The position numbers and the translations under genes were made by a program. A stretch of DNA of 64,000 nt, taken from NCBI GenBank assembly GCA_900169235.1, contig FWCC01000075.1, positions 1 to 64,000 on the forward strand. The letters run 5' to 3'. This DNA comes from Zarea fungicola (lineage: Eukaryota; Ascomycota; Sordariomycetes; Hypocreales; Cordycipitaceae). Positions 23,089 through 33,823 of this stretch are shown here, one piece after another. The number at the start of each line of letters is the position of its first letter. Within the stretch, counting starts at the first letter, position 1. A model generated the notes under the pieces. The model made no database searches, was not told the origin of the DNA, and worked only from the letters and a program-made list of their open reading frames with translations.

Positions 23089-23797
23089 GGAATGTATCTT
23101 TGTCGCGTGTCATATTTTACGTATGCGTAAAATATGAATTTATTTTGTGATTTTTATGATTTGTACTTGACAATGTAGATTGCGAAATTATGGGAAATTG
23201 TCTCGACCAGGTAATCTGTGGATGAGAGTCTGTGGATGAGAGTCGGTACGGCATGTAAGTGAGTTGGACTGTAACATAAAAACTTGTACGACAAGGTATG
23301 TAAATTGACTTTAAAAGCAATTTTCTCTACACCGGTCTCTATTTTCGGATATGTAGCTTGAACTTTCATGCAGCTTGAGACCCTTGTTGAATGGCCTGCC
23401 AGATGGTCGCGCTTATTACTGGTAGGGAATGAGGTGCACCGTGGACAGATTAATTCAAATTGTGTTTTCACGACAGTTTTCGCCAAATTAGACGTATTTA
23501 CATTGAGTGGACTTGAAAAAAATGACCCTTTTGAAGCTCGCACCGGCTAGGAAACGTTCGCGGTGCGCCGCAGTACATTTACTGCACCAAGCCGGAGATG
23601 TGCCTACACTTACAGGCTCAGTCCCGGTTCCTTTCTGTCCAGACCAGTCTTATGCTATGGGAGCACAAAAAAATAGGGGTTTGCATCCGCTCAATTGTCA
23701 GGGGTAAAGAAAAGACTATGCCAGAAAGCTGCTGAAATGAAGCAACAGCAAGAACATACTACTACCATGATGGATCCTTTCAGGCCTATGAACATTC
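23089..23797. other. Intergenic, 3' ends of two convergent genes
   Basis: No gene is supported. It holds a palindrome at 23111-23136 just after the stop at 23088, and a duplicated TGTGGATGAGAGTC at about 23216-23243. Confidence 0.5.
23111..23136. terminator. Perfect 11-bp palindromic stem downstream of orphan gene
   Basis: CATATTTTACG, a four-base loop TATG, then CGTAAAATATG. It lies 23 bases after the stop codon at 23088. It could act in 3'-end formation or simply be a cruciform-prone site; eukaryotic terminators are not normally hairpins, so the role is unproven. Confidence 0.45.
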
Positions 23798-26206
23798 TCA
23801 ATACCTAGCCAAGGTTTCAAAGTTTGGTGGTGTTGGATACAAAAGAGTAAAAAAGACTGCTTCAAAGTCCTTTAATACGGCTCCTCGTATGGGACCCTCA
23901 CATAGTGAGTGAAATCGCTCCTTGAGCCGCAACCTCATCCACAGCTCACATAGCTCGGCATCGGAAATAAATCCTACTCTCCTAGCAAAATATTGAGCAA
24001 CAGCTCCTCTGTAGAAATCTGTTACATAATCCTTTGTAATTGCCTCAATTGGCTCGATTCCTGTGATGAAGAGTTACAATTTGCGTTGAATTTGGAGTGA
24101 ACCCAGGCCTTCTCACCGCATCGTGCAATGGTCCCTATAATTGTAAGTTCAACATTACAGGCATGTTTAGCCGGGGTTGTAGCTTACTATTGAGTGCAAA
24201 GGCTCGAAGATTTCCAAGTTGCTGCCGTCCATCAACATCAAGGGTGACGTGAGTCCACGGCTCGAACCCCGGTGGTCGCTTCATGAAGACCTCATTTGCA
24301 ACAGCCCAATACATCATGTTATTCAGTGCGTTACCTTTCATCAGTTGCCACGCTGTTTCATGAAAAGAATGATGTTAGAAGAAATATATATATATATAAA
24401 TAATAAATAAATAAATGGAACTCGTACCTTTTGCGATTACATCCTCCGGCCCTTCCGCAGGCATTTCACCATTGGCTCTAAATTCCCCAAACCGCCAGTG
24501 CTTGAGATAGAGCCACAATCGACGCCGAGGAAGTTTTCGGTATTCTTCCTCCAAACGAACGCGATTTTCCTGTCGCAATTCTTCATTGATTCCTTGCGAC
24601 CATACATCAATTTTGATGCGCAGGTTCCTCATCCGGGCCGCCTGATTAAAATCGTCGGGAAATGAAGATTTTGACCCGCCTGGGGGAAGAATAAGTTAGC
24701 AACAAAAAGTAGTTTGGTCTGCATTTGCAAAGCATACCCAAGCTTTTATGCAACGACATAAACTCTGTTGGATTCTCATCAGGAATATGTGGCAAGAGGG
24801 AGGCTAGAGTGTCGTAGCAGTTCAAATCGCGCGGAGAGCATTTCGTCTCGTGTGAGCACTGGAAGAGACCTCTCCTCCATGTACAGCTTCGCCGAAGATC
24901 CGAGAGTGTGTAGTACTACCTCCAGTTTCTCAAGGCACACGCGCCGACTGTCTCCCGGGTTGGCAGATACGCGTTTGCGAAACACCTCGCGGTCTGTCAG
25001 GTACCAGTGCAAGGTCTGCCGAAATGCACCCTTGGACTTGAACACGATGCTCTTGCATGAATCTGTATTTTCTAGAAACACTCCATTGATTCTGTTAACA
25101 TGAGCAAGGTTAATAGGGAAAAATTGGAAGAAGAATGAGTGTTGTGGCTTCAAGGCCCCGGTTTCACCAGAGTCCAGGACTAGCGCTCCGCTTGTCAGAG
25201 TGGTATAGTTGTTTCGAGACTTGGACACGGGAAGTTTTGCCAAGAGCGTGTCATCTATACTCCCATGCGATGCTTCAATGATTGAGCGAAATGTCTCTCG
25301 TAGACTTTTAGCTGCCGGGTTGCTCACGTCGTCCAGCTCTGATGCGAATAGAAAACTCCGCAAAACAATCATCAATTTCGGAGAGACGGGCGCGAACTCG
25401 TGCAGACTCAGCCAAGCTCCCAAGATTGATTCGCCAGTCTGTAGATTGGTGGATGTATTGTGCGGGCCTTCAGCGACATGATAACAGTTGTCTGTGAGGA
25501 TGAATTCGCCCGCGGGATCTGCTGGTGTGCAGATGGCCATGTACATGAGCTGGCAATGCCGAGCCGCCCACATCGCGTCGGGGTGGTACATGCGCTCAGA
25601 CAATCCTGCCATCCATTCTAATTTCACGTCCATCTCAAGGTCTATTAATTTTTCGATATTATCCAACCACACGTCGATGGGCTTTGAGAAGCCCTTCGAT
25701 TGCATGTAGGCTGACAACTCGTCCCTGTCTTCGGCCGTATACGTGTCGAGTGTATCATGTCGGTAGCGGGCGTAAAAAGTTGGTCCGCGATATTTCATGA
25801 CGAAGAGAAATTTTCGAATCAAGTTTCTCTGACATCGAGTCAACCAAAGACCTTTGTGACTGTCGCCATGTGCATCCAGCATCTTGCGAAAGAGATGACT
25901 AGCAGCCGATTCCAGTCCGCTGAGCTTCTTCTCGATTCGTCCATGTTGTTCACTTAATCGAGCGGCATCATCATACATGTTATATTCCCCAAAGACGCGA
26001 CGAATTCCCCTTGCTTCCACAGTTGCGTTTTCAGCGGACAGGTCCACATGATTGACTACTTTTTGGTTGCTGCCCAACCTAGTTCTTCGTGAACCTGATG
26101 GGCGACCAGCGCCAGGGATAGTGGTAAGGGAGAAATTTCGTTGAAGGAATTGGGGGACGTAGTGCTGATACTGTCTGGGCAGCGGCTCTTGTCTTGTCGC
26201 AGCCAT
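23798..26206 (-). CDS. DUF4238-domain protein, frame interrupted near 24782-24915
   Basis: The N-terminal exon (start 26206, MAATRQEPLPRQYQHYVPQFLQRNF) shows the HYVPQFLxRNF hallmark of DUF4238, a domain of unknown function common in fungi. It stays open to a TGA at 24779-24781, giving 475 aa. Clear coding sequence continues beyond it in the +1 frame: HIPDENPTEFMSLHKSLG (to 24738), then GT-AG spliced exons at 24428-24679, 24188-24352 and 23798-24060, ending ...FETLARY. The phases of these last exons agree perfectly. Both frames are open together for about 130 nt, and I found no convincing GT-AG intron linking them. The gene is therefore either a recent frameshift, a sequence error, or two transcripts. 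The function is unknown. Confidence 0.78.
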
Positions 26207-27574
26207 GGTTTCTCTTTGCACAGCGATGGAGACTTGTTCTTAGATCTTGATCATGTTTAGGTTAGCGGATGGTCCCGCACGCTTGTCATGCAGTTATCGA
26301 CACTAGTTTCAAGTGGGCCTCCCTTCTTTATCAATCTTTGAGAGGTCAGCCTCGTCGACAGACTGTCCTTCTTTTATTGAGGATTACAGAATTAACGAGT
26401 ATAGTAACAGTAACAGAACCCTTGTGCAATTCAATTTCTTCGGCGAGGCATGTCCTCCATCACCAGGGTTGAAGGAATGTCGGTTTAGCTTCACGCCAAA
26501 GAAGCAAACTGAGCATTATATACATGCCAGGACAGCCCACATTAGATGCAGCATCAACTCATTATGTAAAGAGCTTTTGTAAATTCAAACATGCAATCCT
26601 GGGGCTCAAAATAGCTCTGATGCTGCACTGAACCGCTGGTTGTTGTTTCAAAGTGCATTATCGCAATGCCCAGGACCTACAGGACACGTACAAGACAGAC
26701 TGGGTTCTGGGAAACCAGCCACCTGCTGCGCCCCGCCTGTACTGTAGCATGAGGCTCGAATTCGGTATGTGGTTCTACGCCATGAAGTTGCCATCGATCT
26801 GGCAAAGGAATCTCCAAGGATCTTTCACCACTCGCAAGCATGGCGTATGGTTCGTTTGCCCGTTTAAGAATCATTGGATTTTTTAGCGGACAGAATTGAC
26901 AAGGGCTTCTTTAAGCTAGCATTGTCTGCACTGTGAGCAAATACACACCGAGGCAAGCTTGCGAGAAGCTTGCCTGCAAATGAACCTGCGTTACACTCTG
27001 CATCAAGGACATTACACGGCGTTATATTCTTACATCCGTGATGTGCAAAAGATAAGTTTTAATACAACTCTGGCAGGCTTGGCCGTCCATATACTCCGTC
27101 CGCCGAATCGAACTTTCATGACTGAGTTGGGCTAAACCTGATGCGGTCGCAAGCCACGATCGAGAGCACTGGAAACTAAGACTGCGTCTAAACCGTTTTG
27201 AGTTGTAAGCCACGAGATTTCGCTGGGTCTGCTCTCGGTTTTCCCCGTTTTCATTTTCACAAGGCAAAAGTTTCAGTGTGTAAATGAAATGATTCATCAG
27301 CAAGCGCGACGTCAGACCAATAACCTGACAGATTCGGAACGCCCGAGCGCAATTAGCGGACTTTAGTTGCCTTGTGTTGCAAAGCCGGTGCCGTTTTTAA
27401 CAAAAGACTGACGAAATGTAAGGCAACTTATTCGTGGGCCGGACCCGGACCCGAGCCCGGCAAATGTTTAGGCAAATGTATATAAGATGCGTTCGTCGGC
27501 TCACTCCCGATCGGTCACATTGTCTCCATGTCCCATTCTTCATTCATCTCTCTCTACACACAATAACCGCCACA
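26207..27574. other. Intergenic, divergent between DUF4238 and SDR genes
   Basis: About 1.4 kb. Open frames at 26313-26582, 26653-26886 and 27022-27303 (minus) show no domain, signal peptide or splicing pattern. No tRNA was recognised. The region ends in a GC-rich block (27436-27460) and a TATA box. Confidence 0.5.
27479..27486 (+). promoter_or_regulatory. TATA box of SDR gene
   Basis: TATATAAG lies 89 bases before the ATG at 27575 and is followed by a pyrimidine-rich leader ending in CACAATG. Confidence 0.55.
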
Positions 27575-28651
27575 ATGACCATCTCATCAAGCAGCAAGCT
27601 CGTCCTCGTGACGGGCGGCTCAGGCTACGTCGCCTCGCACCTTATCCTCCAGCTCCTCCAGCTCGGCCACCGCGTGCGCACCACGGTCCGCAGCACCGCC
27701 AAGGAGGCATCCATCCGCGACACCCTCGACAAGGCCGGCGCGGGGGCGAGCGCCAAGGACACGGAGCGGCTGTCCTTTGCCGTGGCCGACCTCTCCAGCG
27801 ACAAAGGCTGGGCCGAGGCGGCGCGCGGGTGCGACTACGTGCAGCACGTGGCCTCGCCCATTGGCGCGTCGGCCACCTCCAAGAACGACGACGACACGAT
27901 CCGCCCGGCCGTCGACGGCACGCTGCGTGTGCTCCGGGCCGCGCGCGACGCCGCCACCGTGAAGCGCGTCATCATCACCTCGTCCTTTGCGGCCATTGGC
28001 TACGGCCACCGGAAGCCCTACCCAACAGTGTACACGGAGGAGGTGTGGTCCGTCACCGAGGGCGGGGAGACGATCCCCGTGTACCAGCGCAGCAAAGCGC
28101 TGGCCGACAAGGCGGCGTGGGACTTCATCAAGAAGGAAGGGCGGGGGCTGGAGCTCACCACCATTTATCCCACGGGCATCTTTGGGCCCGTGCTGAGCGC
28201 AGAGGTCCGCAGCTCCGTGGACATCATCAAGCGCATGATGGAGGGCGGCATACCCGCGTGCCCGCCCGTGAGCTGGTCCGTCGTGGACGTGCGCGACCTC
28301 GCGGACCTGCATGTGCGCGCCATGACGGCGCCAGAGGCCGCGGGCCAGCGGTACATTGCGACGAGCGACACGGCGCCGGCGCGGCTGCTGGACATTGCGG
28401 GCATGATTGCCAAGGCGACCAAGGGCTTTGAGAACAAACTGCCAAAGAAGGAACTGCCCGGGTTCGTGGTGAAGCTGGGCAGCTATTTCAGTCAACAGAT
28501 GCGTGCGATTCTGCCGCAGGTTGGTGTGATTAAGATTATCAGCAATGAAAAGGCAAAGAAGAGTCTGGGCTGGGAGCCGAGATCGACGGAGACGGCCATT
28601 GCAGACACGGCGCTGAGCCTGATTAAGTTTGATGTGGTGAAGGCGGAATAG
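27575..28651 (+). CDS. Dihydroflavonol-4-reductase-like SDR (extended family)
   Basis: Single exon, 358 aa. The NAD(P)-binding motif VTGGSGYVASHL is at about 11-22. The catalytic Tyr-Lys pair lies in YQRSK at about 170, preceded by the ITSSFAAIGYG segment with the active-site Ser. Fungal members reduce aldehydes or ketones, such as methylglyoxal-like carbonyls or metabolite intermediates, using NADPH. The start at 27575 has a good CACAATG context, whereas the longer open frame from 27434 lies across the TATA box. The coding sequence is notably GC-rich, with long shadow frames on the other strand. No linked pathway genes are seen. Confidence 0.9.
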   Translation: MTISSSSKLVLVTGGSGYVASHLILQLLQLGHRVRTTVRSTAKEASIRDTLDKAGAGASAKDTERLSFAVADLSSDKGWAEAARGCDYVQHVASPIGASATSKNDDDTIRPAVDGTLRVLRAARDAATVKRVIITSSFAAIGYGHRKPYPTVYTEEVWSVTEGGETIPVYQRSKALADKAAWDFIKKEGRGLELTTIYPTGIFGPVLSAEVRSSVDIIKRMMEGGIPACPPVSWSVVDVRDLADLHVRAMTAPEAAGQRYIATSDTAPARLLDIAGMIAKATKGFENKLPKKELPGFVVKLGSYFSQQMRAILPQVGVIKIISNEKAKKSLGWEPRSTETAIADTALSLIKFDVVKAE

Positions 28652-29108
28652 TTGCTATTGTCACGGCGTCGTTTATAGATTTCTTCATTATACCACTAAT
28701 TTCACTAATTTACTAATTTGTACCAAATAAGTTAACAACATTTGCTTCCTTGTTGACTGCTTGCTTGTACTAGTCTATTGCGTATCGCCGTGGATTGGAA
28801 TTGGCTCGCTCCAATCGCTTTTTTTTCTAAAATAAAATTGGAGAAAAATTAGGGAAATTCTTTTAGAGCTCAAGGATGCATTAAAATGGATAATCCTGTT
28901 ACAAATGTCATCTTGAGCTGCGTAGTTCATCCATCCTGGACAGCTTTAAAAGACGTGCCCCACAGCATTTTGAGCGACTTCCGCGACGACCCCTGGCTAG
29001 CATAAAAAGTCATCTCTACACCACTCCCGCGATTGAAAGCTCTTAATTGAGGCTTTCTTGCGTCAATTGCAGTCAGCGCGGACGACTGGTACTCGATAAT
29101 CTCTCAGA
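28652..29108. other. Intergenic between SDR and ERG28
   Basis: AT-rich 457 bases with the 3' end of the SDR gene and the promoter of the next gene. Nothing else was recognised. Confidence 0.5.
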
Positions 29109-29687
29109 ATGGACTTGATCAAGTCGCTTCTCCCGGCCAGCGAGGGCATCCTGCCCTACTACATGCTGATTGTGTGTTTGGTCCACCAACTTCCATATGC
29201 ATCACATCCATCGCTAACAGACCGACAGCTCTCCGTCATCTCAATCGGCAACTCTCTGCAGGCCTACCTGACGCTCCACTTCTCGCGCCGCGTCTACAAC
29301 GGCCGCTTCGTGCCCAACCCGCAGCTCAGCAAGACGTCCTCGGACGGCCGCGACCCCCAAGACCGCACCGACAAGCTCATCCCCGCGACCAACTCCAGCG
29401 ATCCCAAGGCGACCGACCAGCTGACGCCCCTCGCCGGCCGCCTCTTTGGCACCTGGACGCTCATCACCTGCATCGTGCGGTGCTACGCCGCGTACCATCT
29501 GCACCTGGGGCCCGTCTACAACATTGCCATCTGGACCTACGTCGTGGCGCTGGGCCACTTTGCGAGCGAGCTCTTTGTTTTCAAGAGCATGTCGTTTGGC
29601 GTGCCGCAGCTGTTTCCGTTTTGTCTGGCCACCATGGCGCTCATCTGGATGCCTCTTGTGCGCGACCACTATGTCCAATTCAACTAG
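29109..29687 (+). CDS. ERG28: Erg28, ergosterol biosynthesis scaffold protein
   Basis: Two exons (29109-29171 and 29229-29687) give 173 aa. The 57-nt intron is a multiple of three, so the frame stays open through it, but the GCTAAC branch site, the CAG acceptor and the restored family block LSVISIGNSLQAYLTLHFSRRVYNG support splicing. Erg28 is a small ER protein with four membrane segments (about 17-40, 95-115, 122-140 and 150-165 here) that tethers the C-4 demethylation enzymes Erg25, Erg26 and Erg27. A hydrophilic insert at about 55-85 is typical of filamentous fungi. Confidence 0.9.
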   Translation: MDLIKSLLPASEGILPYYMLIVCLVHQLPYASHPSLTDRQLSVISIGNSLQAYLTLHFSRRVYNGRFVPNPQLSKTSSDGRDPQDRTDKLIPATNSSDPKATDQLTPLAGRLFGTWTLITCIVRCYAAYHLHLGPVYNIAIWTYVVALGHFASELFVFKSMSFGVPQLFPFCLATMALIWMPLVRDHYVQFN

Positions 29688-29815
29688 AGATCCATACAGG
29701 GTAGAATTAATAAAGAAGTTTCAAAATCTGTATTGAAAATTGATTAATCTAATGTTTTTTAATATAGCTCCCATGTAACATATCCTCGTACGATTGATGA
29801 CGATGAGTTGGTCAG

Positions 29816-31143
29816 CTACTGGCGCCCTCTGTAAATATCCCCTCCGCACTCGCGCAGACGAGCCGCCGCCTGCTCGGGGGTAATGTCGCGCTGCGGCTCC
29901 GCCATGAGCTCAAAGCCGACGAGGAACTTGCGCACCGTCGCCGAGCGCAGCAGCGGCGGGTAAAAGTGCATGTGCAGGTACGCATTCTCAATCTCCTCGG
30001 CCGTCCCCTGTAGCGGCGCCTGGTGAATCCCCGAGCTGTACGGAAAGCTGCACTCAAACAGGTTGTCGTAGCGGCGCGTGACTTCCTGGATGGCCTCGGC
30101 GAAACCGGCGCGCTCGTCGTCGGTAAAGTCGACGAGGGCGCGGACGTGCCGCTTGGGCAGCACCAGCACCTCAAACGGCCAGACGGCCCACCAGGGGCAC
30201 ACGACGAGGAACCCTTCATTCTGCCAGACGATGCGCTCCTCCTTTTCGAGCTCCAGCTTGACGTAGTCGGCGAGGAGGTGGCGCCCGCCGTGCTCCTCCC
30301 TGTACTTGGTCATTTGGGAAATCTCCTTGGCCGGCTCCTCGGGCATGGTCGAGGTGGTCCAGACCTGGCAGTGCGGGTGCGGGTTGGAGCAGCCCATGGC
30401 GGCGCCCTTGTTCTCAAAGATTTGCATGTAGCGGTACTCGTCCCTGGGGATGGGCGCCTGGTCGCGGGCCACGGACAGGGTGGTGAGCTTGTCTGCGGCT
30501 TCGGTCAGGGGGTTCGAGGCGGACAGGTGGTTGGCGTAGATGCGCGTCCAGTGGTCGATGCACGGGAGAATGTCTGCGGCGGGCATGTCTGCCAGCGTGA
30601 GGTGGTGCTTGGGTGAAAAGGTCATGACGTAGCAGACGCCCTTGACGCTCTTGGCCTGCAAGAGTAGAGAGCTGAGATCTGAATGTTGTTAGATGCAGTC
30701 TTCTGCCTGTATTCAAGGCCTAGGAGGGACAACGCTGTACCATTTGAGGAAGGCTCGGGTTCGTAGTCGGGCTGCTGCTCTTTGACGGCGCTGAAGTCGT
30801 TGACAAAGGCAAACGTCTTTTCGTAGCTTGGGTTGCTGTCGCCTGATGCGCGCGTATTACCAGGACAGAGGTAGCACTGAAATTATGATTAATTCCAAAC
30901 GTCTATGAGCTTGATTGAGGATGCAGTCTTACTTTTGGATCGTATTCTGGGAGCTTGGCCTCGACCGCTGCCTCCTGCTGTCCTCTGTAGACGCCGGGTT
31001 AGAGTCAAGTCAATCCAAGCTTCCCGGTTGAAACAAACTCACTGCCAAGGTCGCTTTGTGCGATGAGGCGAAACGAGCAGCCAGCTGGCCGTCAGCGGGT
31101 TGTAGCGACGATGCGAAATGTCGTCAAGAATCTTGTCGGGCAT
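29816..31143 (-). CDS. GAL7: Galactose-1-phosphate uridylyltransferase
   Basis: Four exons (31043-31143, 30933-30984, 30741-30876, 29816-30678) join in frame to 383 aa, the normal size for GalT. It transfers UMP from UDP-glucose to galactose-1-phosphate in the Leloir pathway. The nucleotidylated histidine lies in NPHPHCQVW, the HxH catalytic motif, within the last exon. The zinc-site CYLCPGN is at about 52-58, and the opening [22 protein letters not shown] is also diagnostic. The C-terminal half carries [20 protein letters not shown]. No other Leloir gene is adjacent, as is common in filamentous fungi. Confidence 0.95.
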
Positions 31144-32011
31144 TGTGGTGGGGGCGGGGCAGGTCGAAGCGGCAGAGGCTCGAGTTTGTGATTCACGATG
31201 ATGGCTATGGTAAAGTCGAGTACTGAGGACAGGGAAAGATGGCAATTGAAATATTCACGCAAGGGAGAGAAAAGAAGAGGAAAAAAATGCCGACGGAAGT
31301 GAAGGGTTAATATGAAAAGAGTACACAGGCCATTTCAGCCGAAGCTCTCAGTGGAAGCGCTCCAATGATATCATCCAGCGACGGCCAGTGGTGGCGGTAC
31401 CCCACGCGACCCCAATTTACGGCGAATTTCTCGGACAAAAAAAGTACCTCGAGGTACCAATGAACCTACCCTATAGCACTTTTCTTTTGGCATCGGAATT
31501 TTGATGATGGGCTTTTCCTGTTCTTCTATTGTTTCCTGATGATGATGCATGCTAGTACTCCATTTTGAGCTGACTTTTGTGTCTCCTGAAAGGATGTTCT
31601 ATTTATTGTCGGTGGTTGTGCTCGCCGGTGTAAGTGACCAGTCGGTCTGCCACATGCCTCTCATATGCCGTTATTCAAATGGCTGCTGGCACCGGGAAAA
31701 CGCTACTAGAGTGAGATAAAAACAGTAGAAAAAATGACGAGCTGCATGAAATGACCAGACGAGGGAAGCAGAGATGAACTGAGAAGAAAAGAGACTAGCG
31801 ATACGCGCCGTACCTGGTATTAGTAAAGACAGACTGGGATTAGTATGCACAAGACTATTTTGGCCTGGTTAAAGAACTCAAGGAAATCAAGGGAATCAAG
31901 TTAGTTACTAAAAAGCGTATTAATTCAGTATATTATAATCTAAACATAATCACTACATAAAGCACAATACAATGTATGGACAAACAGACTATGCAGACCA
32001 CCTTGCTCCCA
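31144..32011. other. Intergenic between GAL7 and serine hydrolase
   Basis: About 870 bases without a supported gene. It should contain the GAL7 promoter on the minus strand. Confidence 0.5.
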
Positions 32012-33823
32012 CTACTTGCTGCATCTCTTCAACTCAACCCTCTGGTAGACAGGCGTACACTTGACAGCAGAGCCGTGCTCGTCAATGTCAAAAACAAGCT
32101 CTCGAATAGGCTGGCCTGCCCACCGCTGCTGGTCCGTAAACGTAAAGTCTCCATTGGAGTAGTAAAGTCCTGTCCACGACCCTATTACGCCCGTCTCCGG
32201 AAGTTTCGTGGCATCCATGTATGTTGGTGTCTGATTGTAGCTCGACAGCAAAAATGCAATCTGTCGTGGCTTCCCATTCTTCGAGTACTTGACAATGGAC
32301 TGCTCGAGACGCGCCTCTTGTCCCAGGAAAAACGGACCGCTGAGAATGTCGGTGCCGTTAAATGTCCACTCGGTAACTACCAGATTCGAGTGTACACTGC
32401 CAGGTGAAGACTCGTTGAAGCCTATTTTGAGCGTCGCCTTGATGTCCCCGCCGGTCGACTCGTACGTGCCGACAAAGTTTCTCTTTGCTTCAGCCACGGC
32501 CTCTGCTTCAAGCGCGGGCAGCATGGTAGCGGTGATGTGGTCAAGGATGCGCAACGCAGTTGTAGAGCGATTCGGACTCGTGGCGGCGTTGAGAAAGGTG
32601 AACCCCGCATTGTACTGTGGTATCAAAGCCAAAACTCCGCCATAATACCCCGAATCGCCAAGCTTGGTATAAATGTCCGTGACCTTGCCAGTCTTGGGAT
32701 GAACGAATCGGTGAATCTCCCATGGTGCACCAATCGAGTAGCTCAGACTTGCCGTATGGGATATCGGCTTCATCCACTTGTCTGTCGAGGCTCTCGAGAG
32801 CAGCGTGTTGTTGAGAATCGCAATGCCAAGCCTTTGCAGGTCGCTTATCGTTGACAAGATGCCCCCAGAAGGTGTGGTGAAGGGAATGTCCACGGCAAAG
32901 TTCGCTGCGGGGGCACCGGCCACAACTGATCGGGCCAGCGCTTCGCCATCAGTTGGGGACGTATCGCTCGAAGAGTTCATATTGAGAGGATGAAAAATGG
33001 CAGAGTTGTAAACGTCAGTCATTGTTTTGTTGGTAATGTTGGAGATGGCCACGCCAAGAAGCATAAAGTTGAGATCAGAATACACTGGCGTCTTCCACGG
33101 CTCAAAGTTTCCCGGTAGATTCTTGATGGAATCAATCATGTCGTCGGTAGAGCAGGACTGATCCATGGGGTTGGCGGCTATCTTTGCCACACAAGGACCC
33201 AAACTACTAATATTCACAAGTGGCCCGCCATAAACTGACGGGTTCGTCATGTTGTAGGAATCACCGAGTATGCCAAGCGTAGGCACACCACTTAGCTGTG
33301 AAGCAAGCGCCCATGGTGTAACTTTGTCCCATTGAATGTATTTGATTACATCAGCTGTTGAGTTGTTCTTCTGCCGCTTGAAATGGGCGTTAATCTTGGT
33401 CAGAGGCCGATTCCACTCGTCGTCGCTCAGCGTAAGCATGCCAGCGAAAACAGTCACAAGCTTTGAAACAGAGGCAACTCGGTAGATGCTGTTTTCATCT
33501 ACATTCTGCGTGCCAATTTTTGCTGTTTTAATCTCTGGCGACGTGTGATGATATTGTAACCGGAGCGCTTCAGGATCGCTCAGCGAGAACATTCCGACTG
33601 AGAATGTGACATTTTCAATACCCTTCAAAGTAATAGTAGCGGATGAATTGTGTCCGTGCAAGTATTGATCGAATGTCGAGGTGAGATTCTTCCAGCCGGC
33701 GTGGACAAGGCTATGATTGCTACTCAAATCAGCTGGCGTTGGGTAGGTGGGTGTAAGAAAGTCGCCAACGGCCACGCTAGTATGCGAGGCTAAAATGCTA
33801 GCAAGTGTATACAAGAGGTGCAT
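32012..33823 (-). CDS. Secreted beta-lactamase-fold serine hydrolase
   Basis: Single exon, 603 aa. The first about 20 residues look like a signal peptide, and many N-x-S/T sites suggest glycosylation and export. The catalytic SxxK motif is ASVSK with Ser at about 118 and Lys 121. The second motif reads Y248-S-D rather than the usual Y-x-N. The domain spans about 60-430, and a C-terminal beta-rich region of about 170 residues follows. Fungal members of this penicillin-binding-protein-like group include esterases, peptidases and biosynthetic hydrolases; the substrate cannot be inferred. The Asn-to-Asp change in motif two is worth checking against relatives. No biosynthetic core enzyme is nearby. 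Confidence 0.88.
   Translation of the reverse strand: MHLLYTLASILASHTSVAVGDFLTPTYPTPADLSSNHSLVHAGWKNLTSTFDQYLHGHNSSATITLKGIENVTFSVGMFSLSDPEALRLQYHHTSPEIKTAKIGTQNVDENSIYRVASVSKLVTVFAGMLTLSDDEWNRPLTKINAHFKRQKNNSTADVIKYIQWDKVTPWALASQLSGVPTLGILGDSYNMTNPSVYGGPLVNISSLGPCVAKIAANPMDQSCSTDDMIDSIKNLPGNFEPWKTPVYSDLNFMLLGVAISNITNKTMTDVYNSAIFHPLNMNSSSDTSPTDGEALARSVVAGAPAANFAVDIPFTTPSGGILSTISDLQRLGIAILNNTLLSRASTDKWMKPISHTASLSYSIGAPWEIHRFVHPKTGKVTDIYTKLGDSGYYGGVLALIPQYNAGFTFLNAATSPNRSTTALRILDHITATMLPALEAEAVAEAKRNFVGTYESTGGDIKATLKIGFNESSPGSVHSNLVVTEWTFNGTDILSGPFFLGQEARLEQSIVKYSKNGKPRQIAFLLSSYNQTPTYMDATKLPETGVIGSWTGLYYSNGDFTFTDQQRWAGQPIRELVFDIDEHGSAVKCTPVYQRVELKRCSK

Noticed and set aside
24782..24850. Short GTGCTC...CTCTAG intron as a fix for the DUF4238 frame break
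   Set aside because: The length is plausible, but joining it gives the wrong phase for the downstream HIPDENP frame.
27022..27303. Possible tRNA or small gene in the DUF4238-SDR spacer
   Set aside because: A box-B-like GAATCGAACT string occurs, but no matching box A or cloverleaf could be formed; the open frame is featureless.
27620..28495. 291-codon minus-strand frame in the SDR gene
   Set aside because: Antisense shadow in GC-rich codon-biased coding sequence.
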